Shown piece by piece: positions 8,398-17,471 of a stretch of 64,000 bases of DNA. Position 1 is the stretch's first letter. Every line of letters begins with the position of its first letter. Under the pieces are notes generated by a model. That model was given only the letters and a program-made list of their open reading frames with translations. It searched no databases and was not told the origin of the DNA. This DNA comes from Methylacidimicrobium sp. AP8 (lineage in GTDB: Bacteria; Verrucomicrobiota; Verrucomicrobiia; Methylacidiphilales; Methylacidiphilaceae): contig NZ_LR797830.1 in assembly GCF_903064525.1 (NCBI RefSeq), positions 744,001 to 808,000 of the forward strand. Reading direction: 5' to 3'. A program made the position numbers and the translations under genes.

Positions 8398-9810
8398 TCA
8401 AACGGAGAGCGGCTGTTCCGCGCCGTTGCGCATCGCCTTGACGAAGTTGGTCCCCAAGTCCCACAGCGGACCCGGGAATTTGCGCAGGTCCGCTAGCACC
8501 GAGTCGAGGGAGCTCAGGAAGTAGTCGACCTCCTTGGGGCCGACGATCAAGGGCGGGAGGGCCTTGATCACGTCCGCGTTGTTGGCGGCGACCTGCGTGA
8601 GGATGCGGTGCTTGGCCATGAGCTGCGAGACCACAAGCTGCGGAAAGAGCCCGGGGTCGAGCGCATGGACGGTTTTCCAAGCCATCTTAAGCCGCAAGGA
8701 TCGCGGCTCGCCGAATTCCACGGCCACCATGAGCCCCTTGACCCGGACCTCCTTGATGATCTCATGCTGCTTCTGCAGCTCGAGCAGCCCCTCTTCGAGC
8801 CGTTCTCCCATCCGGGCCGCGTTCTCCACGAGCTTTTCCTCTTCCAGCACGGAAAGGGCGGCCAGCCCGCAGGCGCAAGCCAGGTTGTTGCGCCCGAAGG
8901 TCGACGAGTGGACGACGCACCGGTCGAGCCGGTTGAAGACCTTCTGGTAGATCGACCGCCGGGTAAGGATGGCCCCGCACGGCACATATCCCGCGGAGAG
9001 CGCTTTGGCCAGCGTGACGATGTCCGGCTCCAGGCCCCAATGCTCGAAGGCGAACCATTTTCCGGTTCTTCCGAGCCCTGTCTGCACCTCGTCGCAAACC
9101 AGAAGCGTCCCGTGCCGGCGGCAGAGCGCTTGCGCCTGCACGAAGAAGTCGTCCCGGGGAAACTGCACTCCTTTCCCTTGCACCGGCTCGATGACCAGCG
9201 CGGCCACGTCCCCTTTCTGCAGCTCGCGCTCGAGCGCGGCCAAGTCGCCGAGCCGGACGGTCGAGCAGCCCGGGAGGAAAGGCGCAAAGCCGTCGTGAAA
9301 GAACGGGTTCCCGGTCAAGGAGAGCGAGCCCATCGAGAGCCCGTGAAAGGAGTTCTCCAGCGAGAGGATCCGCGGCCTGCCCGTGCCCGCCCGGGCGAAC
9401 TTGATCGCGCCCTCGACCGCCTCGGTGCCGCTGTTGCAAAGGAAGACCGAGTCGAGATGGGAAGCCCCTTGGGCGGCGAACCGCTTGACCAGCGCTTCGG
9501 CCAAAAGTCCGCTCAGCAGCGCGGAATCCATCTGGACCATGTTCGGCAGGTCCATCGCAAGAACGTCCCGGATGGCCTTCTGGGGCACCGGATGGTTGCG
9601 GCCGATGGCGAAGACGCCGAAGCCCCCCAGAAAATCAAGGTATTCGTTGTCTTCCCGGTCGTAGAGATAGGCGCCCTTCGCCCGGACGTAGACCTTGTCG
9701 AACCCGATGATCTGCTGCACCCGAACCAGCGTGCGGTTGAGGTATTTCTGGTGGAGGGAGTAGTTTTCCCCCATGCGGGAACGGAGGATTCCCGGAAGAT
9801 CGAAAGGCAT
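8398..9810 (-). CDS. Class III PLP-dependent aminotransferase
   Basis: The 470-residue protein is fold-type I, class III. SGTEAVEGAIKFAR binds the cofactor phosphate, CDEVQTGLGRTGKW contains the pyridine-contacting Asp240, and TLAKALSAGYVPCGA carries the PLP lysine K269. It resembles ornithine/acetylornithine aminotransferases but has an N-terminal extension (about 40 residues) and a C-terminal tail. HpnO of bacteriohopanepolyol synthesis has a similar build, so a hopanoid role is possible, but no hopanoid genes are adjacent. The substrate is therefore left open. It is monocistronic as seen here, convergent with the glycosylase gene. Confidence 0.88.
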   Translation of the reverse strand: MPFDLPGILRSRMGENYSLHQKYLNRTLVRVQQIIGFDKVYVRAKGAYLYDREDNEYLDFLGGFGVFAIGRNHPVPQKAIRDVLAMDLPNMVQMDSALLSGLLAEALVKRFAAQGASHLDSVFLCNSGTEAVEGAIKFARAGTGRPRILSLENSFHGLSMGSLSLTGNPFFHDGFAPFLPGCSTVRLGDLAALERELQKGDVAALVIEPVQGKGVQFPRDDFFVQAQALCRRHGTLLVCDEVQTGLGRTGKWFAFEHWGLEPDIVTLAKALSAGYVPCGAILTRRSIYQKVFNRLDRCVVHSSTFGRNNLACACGLAALSVLEEEKLVENAARMGERLEEGLLELQKQHEIIKEVRVKGLMVAVEFGEPRSLRLKMAWKTVHALDPGLFPQLVVSQLMAKHRILTQVAANNADVIKALPPLIVGPKEVDYFLSSLDSVLADLRKFPGPLWDLGTNFVKAMRNGAEQPLSV

Positions 9811-10040
9811 AAGAAACCAGGCTCCTTAATACGAGGCTCAGAAACGTTTCACCGGCTCCGTCCGCGGTTTGCGGGACAGGATGTTTGTGATTACTCCTCC
9901 GGATCATTCCCGACAAGGGAAAACGTCTTGTGCGGCCGGCCTTCCTTCCGCTCGCCCCGACAACAACGCCTCGATCGGGAGGCCGGGGGTTTGGCCATGG
10001 CCGCGATGCGGTGTAGATTGCCGCATTGGGAGGATATGAC

Positions 10041-10265
10041 ATGCCGATCAACGAAGGGAAGATAGAGCGTATTGTGCGCGTATGCGCAGGCCTGGTACTC
10101 CTTGTCGGGCTGCCGGCCGTGCTCTCCGGTCCCGCCAAGTGGTGGGGGCTAGTGGGCCTGCTTCCGCTGCTCACCGGCTTGGCCGGCTACTGTCCGGTCT
10201 GGTCCCTCTTGGGGATCAACACCTGCTCGGTGAAGAAGGATCGTCCGGCGCCGCATCACGGGTAA
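10041..10265 (+). CDS. DUF2892 small membrane protein
   Basis: The 74-residue product has two hydrophobic helices (VRVCAGLVLLVGLPAVLSG and WWGLVGLLPLLTGLAGYCPVW) followed by the family-typical YCP...LGINTC stretch. DUF2892 proteins resemble the membrane part of the rhodanese YgaP; their function is unknown. The start at ATG 10041 is chosen over an in-frame ATG at 10026 because GGGAGGA lies 6 bases upstream. The 230 bases to its left hold no gene and should contain its promoter. Confidence 0.8.
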   Translation: MPINEGKIERIVRVCAGLVLLVGLPAVLSGPAKWWGLVGLLPLLTGLAGYCPVWSLLGINTCSVKKDRPAPHHG

Positions 10266-10418
10266 GGATCGCGGCGGGTCGACCCGCACGTCTTTGGCGA
10301 ATCCTTCGTCGGAAGGCCACGGAGCCGAGGCCCGTGGCCGTTCGTGGCGTCTCGTCGAGGGGGAACGCGACGTCCGCCGACGTCTCTTGCTTGGCAATGG
10401 TGGCAAAACTAACTAAGA

Positions 10419-13400
10419 ATGCGGGCCATGAACTTCTGGCAGCGGAAGCTCCTGGCCTCCCTCCACGACCCGCCGAGCAAGCCCTTCAACCTCCGCGAGC
10501 ATGAGGAGATCGCCCGATCGCTGCTCAACAGCGCGGGCTTCGATCCGGAACGGGACCGCTGGTTCTTCGACCGGATCTGTGACCATGTAGCGGCCGCCGC
10601 CGACCGGGTCCTCTTTCCCAAGCCCGCTCTCCTCCGCAGCCAGTTCCGGGGAGATCTCGACTCCCCCTTCCGCCACCCGCTGGGCGGGGGGGAGATGGTC
10701 TTCGAGAACCCGATCTCCCCCGATGCGGCCGAAGCGAAGATCGCGGAATGCCAGCCGGCCCACTACGACCTTTCGCGCGTTGCGGACCGCTCCTTTCCCG
10801 GTTTCCCGGACCGGGTCGGTAGGCACAAAGGCGGCGATGTCCTTCCTGCCGAGCGGCCTGACCGCTCCTTTCCCGGTTTCCCGGACCGGGTCGGTAGGGA
10901 CTGGGCCAACTTCTTCCTCCACTGGCGCCTCTGGCCGCTGCTTGCGGCCCGCCGGGATCCCCGCCTGGCCTTCCTTCCCGCGGACACCCGGATTCCCGAC
11001 CACACCGTCTGGACCCACTGCGCGGTCACCAGCAGCCTGCAGGGCTGCGTGGAAGTCACCGCCGAGGACCCCGGCGCCGAGATCCCCTCCTTTGCGCCGG
11101 CTTTCCTCTTGGTGCAGGTCGGCCCGGTCCAGGAGTTTATCGCCCAGGCGCGCTCCACGCGGGACTTGTGGAGCGGGAGCTACCTCCTCTCCTTTCTGGT
11201 GGCCCACGGGATCAAAGCGGTCACCGACCGCATCGGGCCCGATGCGGTCCTCTATCCGGCCCTCCGCGGCCAGCCGCTTTTCGACCGACTCCACAAAGAA
11301 GAGCTCTACGACCCGGTGGGCGCGGGGCTCTGGAAAGAGCTGGCGATCGACCTGGACGAAATCCTGGTCCCCAACCTCCCCAACCGCTTTCTGGCGGTCG
11401 TTCCGGCCTGCTTGGTCCCCCCCCTGGCCCAGGCGGCGGTCGAGGCGATCCAAGATTGCCTGACCGAGATTTCCCGAGCCTGCCTCGAATGGTTCCGGCA
11501 AAAGCATGGCCTGAAGCCCGAGGCCGAAGCGCGGTGGCAGGAGCAGGTCGCGCAGTTTCTCTCCCTCCACTGGCAGGTCTGGCCCTGGACCGAGCCGCTG
11601 GAGATGGCCATTGCGGCCTACGAGGCCCTTCCCGCGGCCGGCGAGGGAGCCGCCGCCCTGCGCGCGGCCTTGGACGCCGCGCGCAGGGGGATTCCTTCGG
11701 CGCATCGGGATCCGCGGAACTATCGCCGCCGGAGCCCCTCGGGAGGAGAGATTGTTTGCGACGCGGAAGGCTTGCCGATCCTGGATAACCAGGGATTCGG
11801 CTGGTCGGCCCACTATGCGATGGTCGACTTCCTCCTGGCCGCCCGCCGGAGGACCCGTGACTTCGCTTTCTGGGGAAACCCCAAGGACCTCCAATTCCGC
11901 CGGGGAGCGACCCGCGATGTCCTCTCCGGCAAGGAGGAGTCGATCGGGGACGAAGAGTGGGTCGAAGGGCTGTCGAAGCTGCCCGGGCGCCTCTTTCGAA
12001 AGGGGGAGCGCCTCGGCGCCATGAACCTCATCAAGCGGGTCTGGCACCGGGCCTATCTTCCCGGGAAGTTGGCTGTGGCCGAGGAGGAGCTTCTGCGCAC
12101 GCTCCGCTACGAGTCGGTGCCCGAGGTGGCGGCCGCCGACTGGGTGCGCGATCGGGGCCGGGAGCTCGACTCCCCGGGAAAGGGGGCGGAGGAGCTCGAC
12201 GCGGGCCTCAAGGACTTTCGGGCGGCGCTCGAGCGGGCGGCGGAGGCCCGGGAGGTCGAGCTGCCCGGCTCCTGCCGCGCAGTGGGCGACGACTCGAAGT
12301 GGCTCCGGAGCGTCCCGGGCTGGGTCTTTCAGGAGCCGGAGCTGCGGCGGGAGATCCGGGAGAATTCGGAGGCGGGCCGACCGTCGGCGTCCCTCCAAAG
12401 CTCTTGCCGATACCTGAAAAGGCTGGTGAAGGCCGCGGGCGGAGCCCCGTGCCGCTACGCGGCGGTCCTCGCGCTCGACGGCGATGAGATGGGCCGGTGG
12501 CTGAGCGGCGGGAACGGGCCCGAGCTTTCGGAGCAGCTTTCGGCGGAAGCCCGCGCCTACTTCGGTCAGCGCCATCCGGAAGGCGAGGATCCCGAGGTCC
12601 TTTGCCGGCTTCTCCACAGCAAAAGATTGCTTACCCCGAGCTTCCATCTCGAGCTGAGCACAGCACTGGCCGGCTTCTCCCTCTATCTGGCCCGCGGGAT
12701 CGTCAGCTTCTGCGCGGGCCAGCTGATCTACGCCGGAGGAGACGACCTTCTGGCGATGCTGCCTGCGCGCGAGGCCCTCCGGTGCGCGGAGCTCCTGCGG
12801 ATGGGCTTTCGGGGCGACCCCAACCTCGCCGGGAGGTTCGAAGGGGTTCTCCCCGCCCCCGAAGGGGGCAAGTCTTGGGGCTTTGTCGCGCTCAACGGGG
12901 AGTGGGAGGGGTGGAAGGGGAAACGGCATGCGATTCCCCGCGGCTACCACATCCTGGTTCCCGGAAAACGTGCCGACCTCTCTGCCGGGATCGCGATCGG
13001 CCACATCCACAGCCCGCTGCAAAGCCTGGTCGAAGGGGCCCGCGCGGCCCTCCGGAAGGCCAAGGCCCAGGGCCCGTCGGGCTACGGCAAGTCGGCCTTT
13101 GCGGTTCAGCTCCTCAAGCGGTCGGGCGAGATCCTCGAGTGGGGAGCAAAGTGGGATTCCTCGGCGATCCCGCTCTACCACCGCTACGTGCAGCTGGTGA
13201 GGGTGAGGGACAAGGACAAGAAGCTCTCGGGCCGCTTCCCCTACGTGCTCGCCGGCCTCTTGCGGCGCTATGCGCCGGCGGGGGATATTCTGGATGCGGC
13301 GACCGCCCGACTTTGCCGCGAGGACCTCAAGTATGTGGCGATCCGCCAGTCGGCGCCCGGGTGGAGCGCGGAGGAGCGGGAGGAGTTCCTTAAGCTGGCC

Positions 13401-13496
13401 TGCCAGTTTCTCGGGGAGATCCAGGACAAGCACCGTCCGGACGACTTCCTGGGGCCGTTTCTGACGGCAGCCTTCCTGGAGGAGAGAGAGGGCTAA
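10419..13496 (+). CDS. cmr2: Cmr2/Cas10, type III-B CRISPR large subunit
   Basis: The 1025-residue signature subunit of the Cmr complex. The N-terminal HD region starts LLASLHDPPSKPF, with His16-Asp17, and is the family's ssDNA nuclease site. The palm domain has IYAGGDDLLAML with GGDD at residues 773-776, the motif that makes cyclic oligoadenylate on target-RNA binding. Both active sites look intact. Between about residues 123 and 160 there is an in-frame tandem duplication (RSFPGFPDRVGR twice) not expected in the family. ATG 10428 (MNFWQRK) is an alternative start. It opens an operon of six cmr genes plus two cOA-linked genes, with cmr3 9 bases downstream. Confidence 0.96.
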   Translation: MRAMNFWQRKLLASLHDPPSKPFNLREHEEIARSLLNSAGFDPERDRWFFDRICDHVAAAADRVLFPKPALLRSQFRGDLDSPFRHPLGGGEMVFENPISPDAAEAKIAECQPAHYDLSRVADRSFPGFPDRVGRHKGGDVLPAERPDRSFPGFPDRVGRDWANFFLHWRLWPLLAARRDPRLAFLPADTRIPDHTVWTHCAVTSSLQGCVEVTAEDPGAEIPSFAPAFLLVQVGPVQEFIAQARSTRDLWSGSYLLSFLVAHGIKAVTDRIGPDAVLYPALRGQPLFDRLHKEELYDPVGAGLWKELAIDLDEILVPNLPNRFLAVVPACLVPPLAQAAVEAIQDCLTEISRACLEWFRQKHGLKPEAEARWQEQVAQFLSLHWQVWPWTEPLEMAIAAYEALPAAGEGAAALRAALDAARRGIPSAHRDPRNYRRRSPSGGEIVCDAEGLPILDNQGFGWSAHYAMVDFLLAARRRTRDFAFWGNPKDLQFRRGATRDVLSGKEESIGDEEWVEGLSKLPGRLFRKGERLGAMNLIKRVWHRAYLPGKLAVAEEELLRTLRYESVPEVAAADWVRDRGRELDSPGKGAEELDAGLKDFRAALERAAEAREVELPGSCRAVGDDSKWLRSVPGWVFQEPELRREIRENSEAGRPSASLQSSCRYLKRLVKAAGGAPCRYAAVLALDGDEMGRWLSGGNGPELSEQLSAEARAYFGQRHPEGEDPEVLCRLLHSKRLLTPSFHLELSTALAGFSLYLARGIVSFCAGQLIYAGGDDLLAMLPAREALRCAELLRMGFRGDPNLAGRFEGVLPAPEGGKSWGFVALNGEWEGWKGKRHAIPRGYHILVPGKRADLSAGIAIGHIHSPLQSLVEGARAALRKAKAQGPSGYGKSAFAVQLLKRSGEILEWGAKWDSSAIPLYHRYVQLVRVRDKDKKLSGRFPYVLAGLLRRYAPAGDILDAATARLCREDLKYVAIRQSAPGWSAEEREEFLKLACQFLGEIQDKHRPDDFLGPFLTAAFLEEREG
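10785..10898 (+). repeat. 39-bp direct repeat pair inside cmr2
   Basis: Two identical 39-bp copies (10785-10823 and 10860-10898) start GACCGCTCCTTTCCCGG and end CGGGTCGGTAGG, separated by 36 bases. The period of 75 bases is 25 codons, so the frame is kept. The unit contains the inverted arms CCGG/CCGG and ACC/GGT. Confidence 0.9.
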
Positions 13497-13505
13497 GGAG
13501 GAAAA

Positions 13506-14858
13506 ATGGAGAGCTTCGAGCTGATCCCGATCGACACGCTCTTCGTCCGGGACGGACGTCCCCTGGCGGCCGGCGGCTTCTACGGCCGCGGGGCCCGCTG
13601 GCCTTCCCCTCCGACCCTCTTCGGGGCCCTGCGGACCGCACTGCTGGAGCGCGCGGGGACGCTCCCGGCGGGACGCTCCCTGCCGGGGGCCCGGCGGGGC
13701 GGGGTGCCGCGCGGGAGGATCGGGACGGCGGCCTTCCAGTGGCTGCGCATCCAAGGCCCGTTTCCGGTCCTCGGGGAAAAGGTCTACTTCCCCCGGCCGG
13801 CGGACCTAGTGGCCGACCTCGACGCGGGCTTCCTCGAGCCCCTGCGGCCCTTCCCGGTCCCGGTAATTTGGCGCCAAAGCAACCTGCCGAGCCCGCTCAG
13901 CAACCTGCCGAGCCCGCTCACCTACGCCGTGGGTGTCGGCGGGAGGCCCGGTAAGGAGGAGCAGCCGGTCCGCTGGGTGGAACGGGCCTTCTTGGAAAAA
14001 TATCTGGCCGGGGCCGAGAAGCTCCGGCGGCCGGAGCACGTCGAGATTTGGGATGCCGAGCCGAGGATCGGGGTCGCCATCGAGGCGTTGACCCAGGCGG
14101 CCAAGGAGGGCCAGCTCTACCTTGCCGAGCATCTGCGGCTGCGCGAAGGGGTCCGGCTCCGGTTTGCCGCCGGAGACCGGCCGACCCACAAGGCGCCCGA
14201 TCCGCAGGAAGCCGGGCTGGGGGTCGGCAGCCTCCTAGGGGGAGACGATCCGGCTGGGGAGAGGGGCGCTTCGTCCGGATGACCGCCGCTTCCTCCCCCT
14301 CCGCCTCCCCGCCCCATGCTGCCGGGGGTGTGGGTGAAGTGGGTGCTCTTGACCCCGGCTGTCTTTTTCCACGGCTGGCGGCCGGGCTGGATCGACCCCG
14401 ACGGGCAGGTCCGGCTGCGGGTGATCGAGAAGGAAGAGCACCGGGAGCGGCGCCGCCGGCGCCGCGAGGAGGCCCGCTGCCCGGAGGCGGTGGATGCGGC
14501 TTCGATCAGGGCCTGGCTCCGGGCCGCCTGCTTGGAGAAGCCCGAGCCGCTGACCGGCTGGTCGGTCTTGTCCGGCGCGGGAGGGGAAGGAGCCGGGCGC
14601 AACGGCTCGGGCGGCTCGAAGCCCACCCTGCTGGCGGTTCCCGCAGGCTCGGTCTACTACTTCGAGGCCGAGAGCGAGCCGGAGGCGCAGAAGCTCCTCA
14701 GGGCCCTGCACGGCCGCTGGCGATCGGATTTCCAGGGGGAAAAGGGCTTGGGCCTCGGGGTGTGCGGCATCTGGCAGCCCGGCCGGCACCCCGGGATGCC
14801 GCACGACGTCGGGGGACGTCCGGGAGGGGGTCCCGGCGGCGCGGAGCCGGTACGCTAA
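13506..14858 (+). pseudogene. cmr3: cmr3 (Cas5-like RAMP), frame disrupted
   Basis: Cmr3 caps the 5' end of the crRNA in the Cmr complex. The N-terminal part (from ATG 13506, preceded by AAGGAGG) has the typical start FELIPIDTLFVRDGRPL and runs to a TGA at 14280. The C-terminal part in the same frame (MLPGVWVKWVLLTPAVFF, GWRPGW) is also typical. Between them the conserved Gly-rich motif GEGRFVRM appears only in another frame, over about 14225-14310. So two compensating indels bracket it, perhaps at G or C homopolymers near 14240 and 14305. This is either a real double mutation or sequence error. If real, Cmr assembly should fail. Confidence 0.82.
13878..13919 (+). repeat. 21-bp tandem duplication in cmr3
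   Basis: Two perfect abutting copies of a 21-bp unit beginning AGCAACCTGCCGAGCC encode SNLPSPL twice. The frame is kept. This is the second in-frame duplication in the cmr operon. Confidence 0.9.
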
Positions 14859-14880
14859 CACCAACAGAGGATACGATGCG

Positions 14881-15834
14881 ATGAGCCAAGCAAGCCAGAC
14901 GGAGCAGAACGGAGTGAGCGGGACGGCGGGCGAGAGCAGCCTCTGCTTCCCGCTCTACATCTTTACGCGGACGCCCCTGCACGTGGGAGCGGGGGCCTCG
15001 GTGGGCGCGATCGACCTGCCGATCCAGCGGGAGCGCCACACCGGCTTTCCGGTCATCCCGGGGAGCACCCTCAAAGGGGTCTTCGCCGACGGCTGGAACC
15101 AGGAGAGCGCGGAAGAGAACGGGCCGAAGCTCAGCCGCAGCAAGGAGGGCTGCTGGCTCTTCGGATCGGAGGACCCCGACAGCGGATCGGCGGGAGCCCT
15201 CCAATTTTCCGAGGCGAAGCTTCTCGCCTTTCCGATCCGGTCGGCCAAGTGCTGCTTCGCCTGGATCAGCTCCCCGCTGATCCTCCAGCGCTATGCCCGC
15301 GACGTCGCCTCCCTCGGGGAGATCCCGCGAATGCCTGGGGATGCCGAGGCTCTCTACAAGAAAGACCTGCTGGATTGGGGAGAGAAGGCGATTCTGGAGG
15401 AGTACACCTTCCGCTGGGCCGGCGATCCCCCTTCCGGCCTGGGGGAGAATCTCGCCGCCCTTCTGCCCGGGGATCCGATTTGGGAGACGGTCTCCCGGCG
15501 GATCGTGATCCTTTCCGACGCCTCCTTGAGCTTCTTCGTCCGCTCCGCCTGCGAGGTGGCCCAGCATGTGCGGATCAGCGATGAGACGGGGGCGGCGGAG
15601 GAGCAGGGGCTCTTCAACCAGGAGAACGTCCCGTCGGAGACGATGTTCTATGCCCTGGTGCGGGCGAGCCGCGGCCGAGGGCGGGACGGCGCGCGCCAGA
15701 AAACGGCGAAGGAGGCGGCAGAGGCCTTTGGCGGGATGGTGGAGAAGGAGAAGGGGGTCTTTCAGTTCGGAGCCGATGCGGGAACCGGATTGGGCTTCTG
15801 CACGGTCAAGATCAAGATGGATTGGAAGCAGTAG
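14881..15834 (+). CDS. cmr4: Cmr4 (Cas7-type backbone RNase subunit)
   Basis: The 317-residue RAMP protein forms the helical backbone of the Cmr effector and cuts target RNA at 6-nt intervals. The N-terminal RAMP pattern is complete: LYIFTRTPLHVGAGASVGAIDLPIQRERHTGFPVIPGSTLKG, here described in pieces HVGAGASVG, IDLPIQRE and PGSTLKG. The Asp in AIDLPI aligns with the catalytic aspartate of the family. The C-terminal glycine region GTGLGFCTVKI is present. ATG 14881 follows an AGAGGA ribosome site. It is 22 bases from cmr3 and 16 bases from cmr5. Confidence 0.94.
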   Translation: MSQASQTEQNGVSGTAGESSLCFPLYIFTRTPLHVGAGASVGAIDLPIQRERHTGFPVIPGSTLKGVFADGWNQESAEENGPKLSRSKEGCWLFGSEDPDSGSAGALQFSEAKLLAFPIRSAKCCFAWISSPLILQRYARDVASLGEIPRMPGDAEALYKKDLLDWGEKAILEEYTFRWAGDPPSGLGENLAALLPGDPIWETVSRRIVILSDASLSFFVRSACEVAQHVRISDETGAAEEQGLFNQENVPSETMFYALVRASRGRGRDGARQKTAKEAAEAFGGMVEKEKGVFQFGADAGTGLGFCTVKIKMDWKQ

Positions 15835-15850
15835 ATCGGGAGGAAACCCC

Positions 15851-16207
15851 ATGGAAAACCTAGAGCAGCAGCGGGCGCGCCATGCGCTCGAGAAGGGGAA
15901 GAAGCTCAAGCGGCAGGATGTCAACCGGCTTCCCGCGCTGATCATCGGAAACGGGTTGCTCGCCACTGCGGCCTTCGCCCGCAGCCGAGACAGAAAGGGG
16001 GGGCTTACGGTGGCGATGGATGCGATCGCCGACCACTTGGCCGCACGGGGTCTGATCAGGAAGCCCGACTCCGACCGGAGGGCGCCCAACACCGAGGATA
16101 TGCTCCAGGAACTCTCGAATGCGGATTCGCTCCGCTTGCGGCTGGCGACCGAGGAGGCGCTCGCCTACCTGGTCTACCTCAAGCGCTTCGCGAGCCCGGA
16201 GGAATGA
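15851..16207 (+). CDS. cmr5: Cmr5 small subunit
   Basis: A 118-residue, mostly helical protein in the position and size range of Cmr5, the small subunit that lines the belly of the Cmr complex and helps bind target RNA. It begins MENLEQQRARHALE, a common Cmr5 opening (E-Q-x-R-A-x-x-A), and ends with an EEALAYLVYLKRFA helix. The start at ATG 15851 is set by the GGGAGG just upstream; the open frame further 5' is a shadow of cmr4. It is followed 4 bases later by cmr6. Confidence 0.9.
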   Translation: MENLEQQRARHALEKGKKLKRQDVNRLPALIIGNGLLATAAFARSRDRKGGLTVAMDAIADHLAARGLIRKPDSDRRAPNTEDMLQELSNADSLRLRLATEEALAYLVYLKRFASPEE

Positions 16208-16211
16208 GGCG

Positions 16212-17471
16212 ATGGAGGAAATCTGGCGCACACTGCCGCAAGACACCCGGGAGGTCCTCTCATCCTCCAAGACCGAATGCGGCTCCCGGTCGCTTCTCCT
16301 GGAGCGCTTTGCCGATCCCCGATGGGAGGGGGACAAGCGAAAAGAGCACTGGAAGCGGGTGATCGAGAAGTCGAAGCCGTGTATGGCCGAAGAGAGGCGG
16401 ATGGCCTGGCTGGACTTTGTCCTTTCGGCTTGCGGGCCCGACGATCTGCTCTTCGGCCGGCTCCGGTCCCGGCTTATGGTCAATATGGCCGGGGGGGTTA
16501 TGGAAAACGCCGGCCTCTGCCTCGACCGCTTTGGCCTGCCCTACATTCCTGGGAGCGCGGTCAAAGGGTGCGCGCGCAGGGCGGCGATCCGGGAGCTCCG
16601 GGATCTACAGGCCGCACCCGCGGAAAAAGCGGCCGTTTTGGAATTGATCGCCCTGGTTTTCGGGTGGACCGGGGACGATTGGGAAAAGGAGAATTCGGAT
16701 TTCTGCTACGGGTGTGGGCCGGAATCGCCCGTAATCCGGCAGATCGCGGCACAGCGGCTCTGCGAGAAGCTGGGTATCGAGCCGGATCCCGGGAAGCCCT
16801 GCTGGCGATCCCTCCCCAATTTCGCCGGGAGGGTCCGTTTCCTGCCGGCCCACCCCCATGATCCTGCAGAGCCGAGGCTCGCACTCGAGGTCGTCACGTC
16901 GCATCACCGGGACTACTATCAAGGAAAGCGGGACGCGGCATTCGACGACGAAGATCCCAACCCCGTTCTATTTCCCGCGGTAGCTCCCGGATCGGTCTTC
17001 CTCTTTGCTCTGCCGCCGGCTCCCCGAGGCTCCAAAGAGCTGCAGGGGAAAGCGAAGAAGTGGCTCCGCATGGGCCTGGAAAAGGAGGGCATCGGGGCCA
17101 AGACGGCGGCGGGCTACGGCTGGTTTGATTGTTCCGAGGAGTTGCAGGAGCAGTATCGAGCGAAGCTCGAGGAGGATCGGAGAGAGCAGGAGCGTGCGAA
17201 AGCGCGTGCCGGGCTGGAACCCGATCCGGCCTGGCTCCAGTGCTTTTCGGAGGAGAAGGAGGACAGGCTGCGCGGGCGGATCAAAAAGTTTAAGGAAGAA
17301 GAGAAACATTGGAGCGAGGCCGATCGGGACGAGAGGTATCAGCTTTCCCTTTTTCACTTTCTGACGGTCGTCGACACCAAGATCTACAAAGAAGAACAGG
17401 CCAAGGCGAAGAGCGATGTGTTGAAGGCCTTAAAGAATCTCGCTCAAAAATTCGGGAGGAAGCTGCCGTGA
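16212..17471 (+). CDS. cmr6: Cmr6 RAMP subunit
   Basis: The 419-residue protein caps the 3' end of the crRNA in Cmr. The RAMP pattern appears as MVNMAGGVMENAGLCLDRFGLPYIPGSAVKG (key parts: GGVMENAG and IPGSAVKG) and a later glycine-rich GIGAKTAAGYGWF. A charged, coiled-coil-like tail of about 100 residues (EEDRREQERAKARAG onward) extends beyond the usual Cmr6 fold. The start is ATG 16212, 4 bases after cmr5. The TGA overlaps the GTG of cmr1 (GTGA, 17468-17471), which points to translational coupling. Confidence 0.92.
   Translation: MEEIWRTLPQDTREVLSSSKTECGSRSLLLERFADPRWEGDKRKEHWKRVIEKSKPCMAEERRMAWLDFVLSACGPDDLLFGRLRSRLMVNMAGGVMENAGLCLDRFGLPYIPGSAVKGCARRAAIRELRDLQAAPAEKAAVLELIALVFGWTGDDWEKENSDFCYGCGPESPVIRQIAAQRLCEKLGIEPDPGKPCWRSLPNFAGRVRFLPAHPHDPAEPRLALEVVTSHHRDYYQGKRDAAFDDEDPNPVLFPAVAPGSVFLFALPPAPRGSKELQGKAKKWLRMGLEKEGIGAKTAAGYGWFDCSEELQEQYRAKLEEDRREQERAKARAGLEPDPAWLQCFSEEKEDRLRGRIKKFKEEEKHWSEADRDERYQLSLFHFLTVVDTKIYKEEQAKAKSDVLKALKNLAQKFGRKLP

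Noticed and set aside
10316-10339. GGCCACGG/CCGTGGCC inverted repeat before cmr2 as terminator or operator
   Set aside because: There is no T-run after it and no second copy. In DNA this GC-rich, an 8-bp stem is expected by chance.
10413-13754. 1113-codon open frame on the minus strand across the cmr operon
   Set aside because: It is fully antisense to cmr2, which has all Cas10 motifs. The antisense product has no recognisable domain and the frame is open because of high GC.
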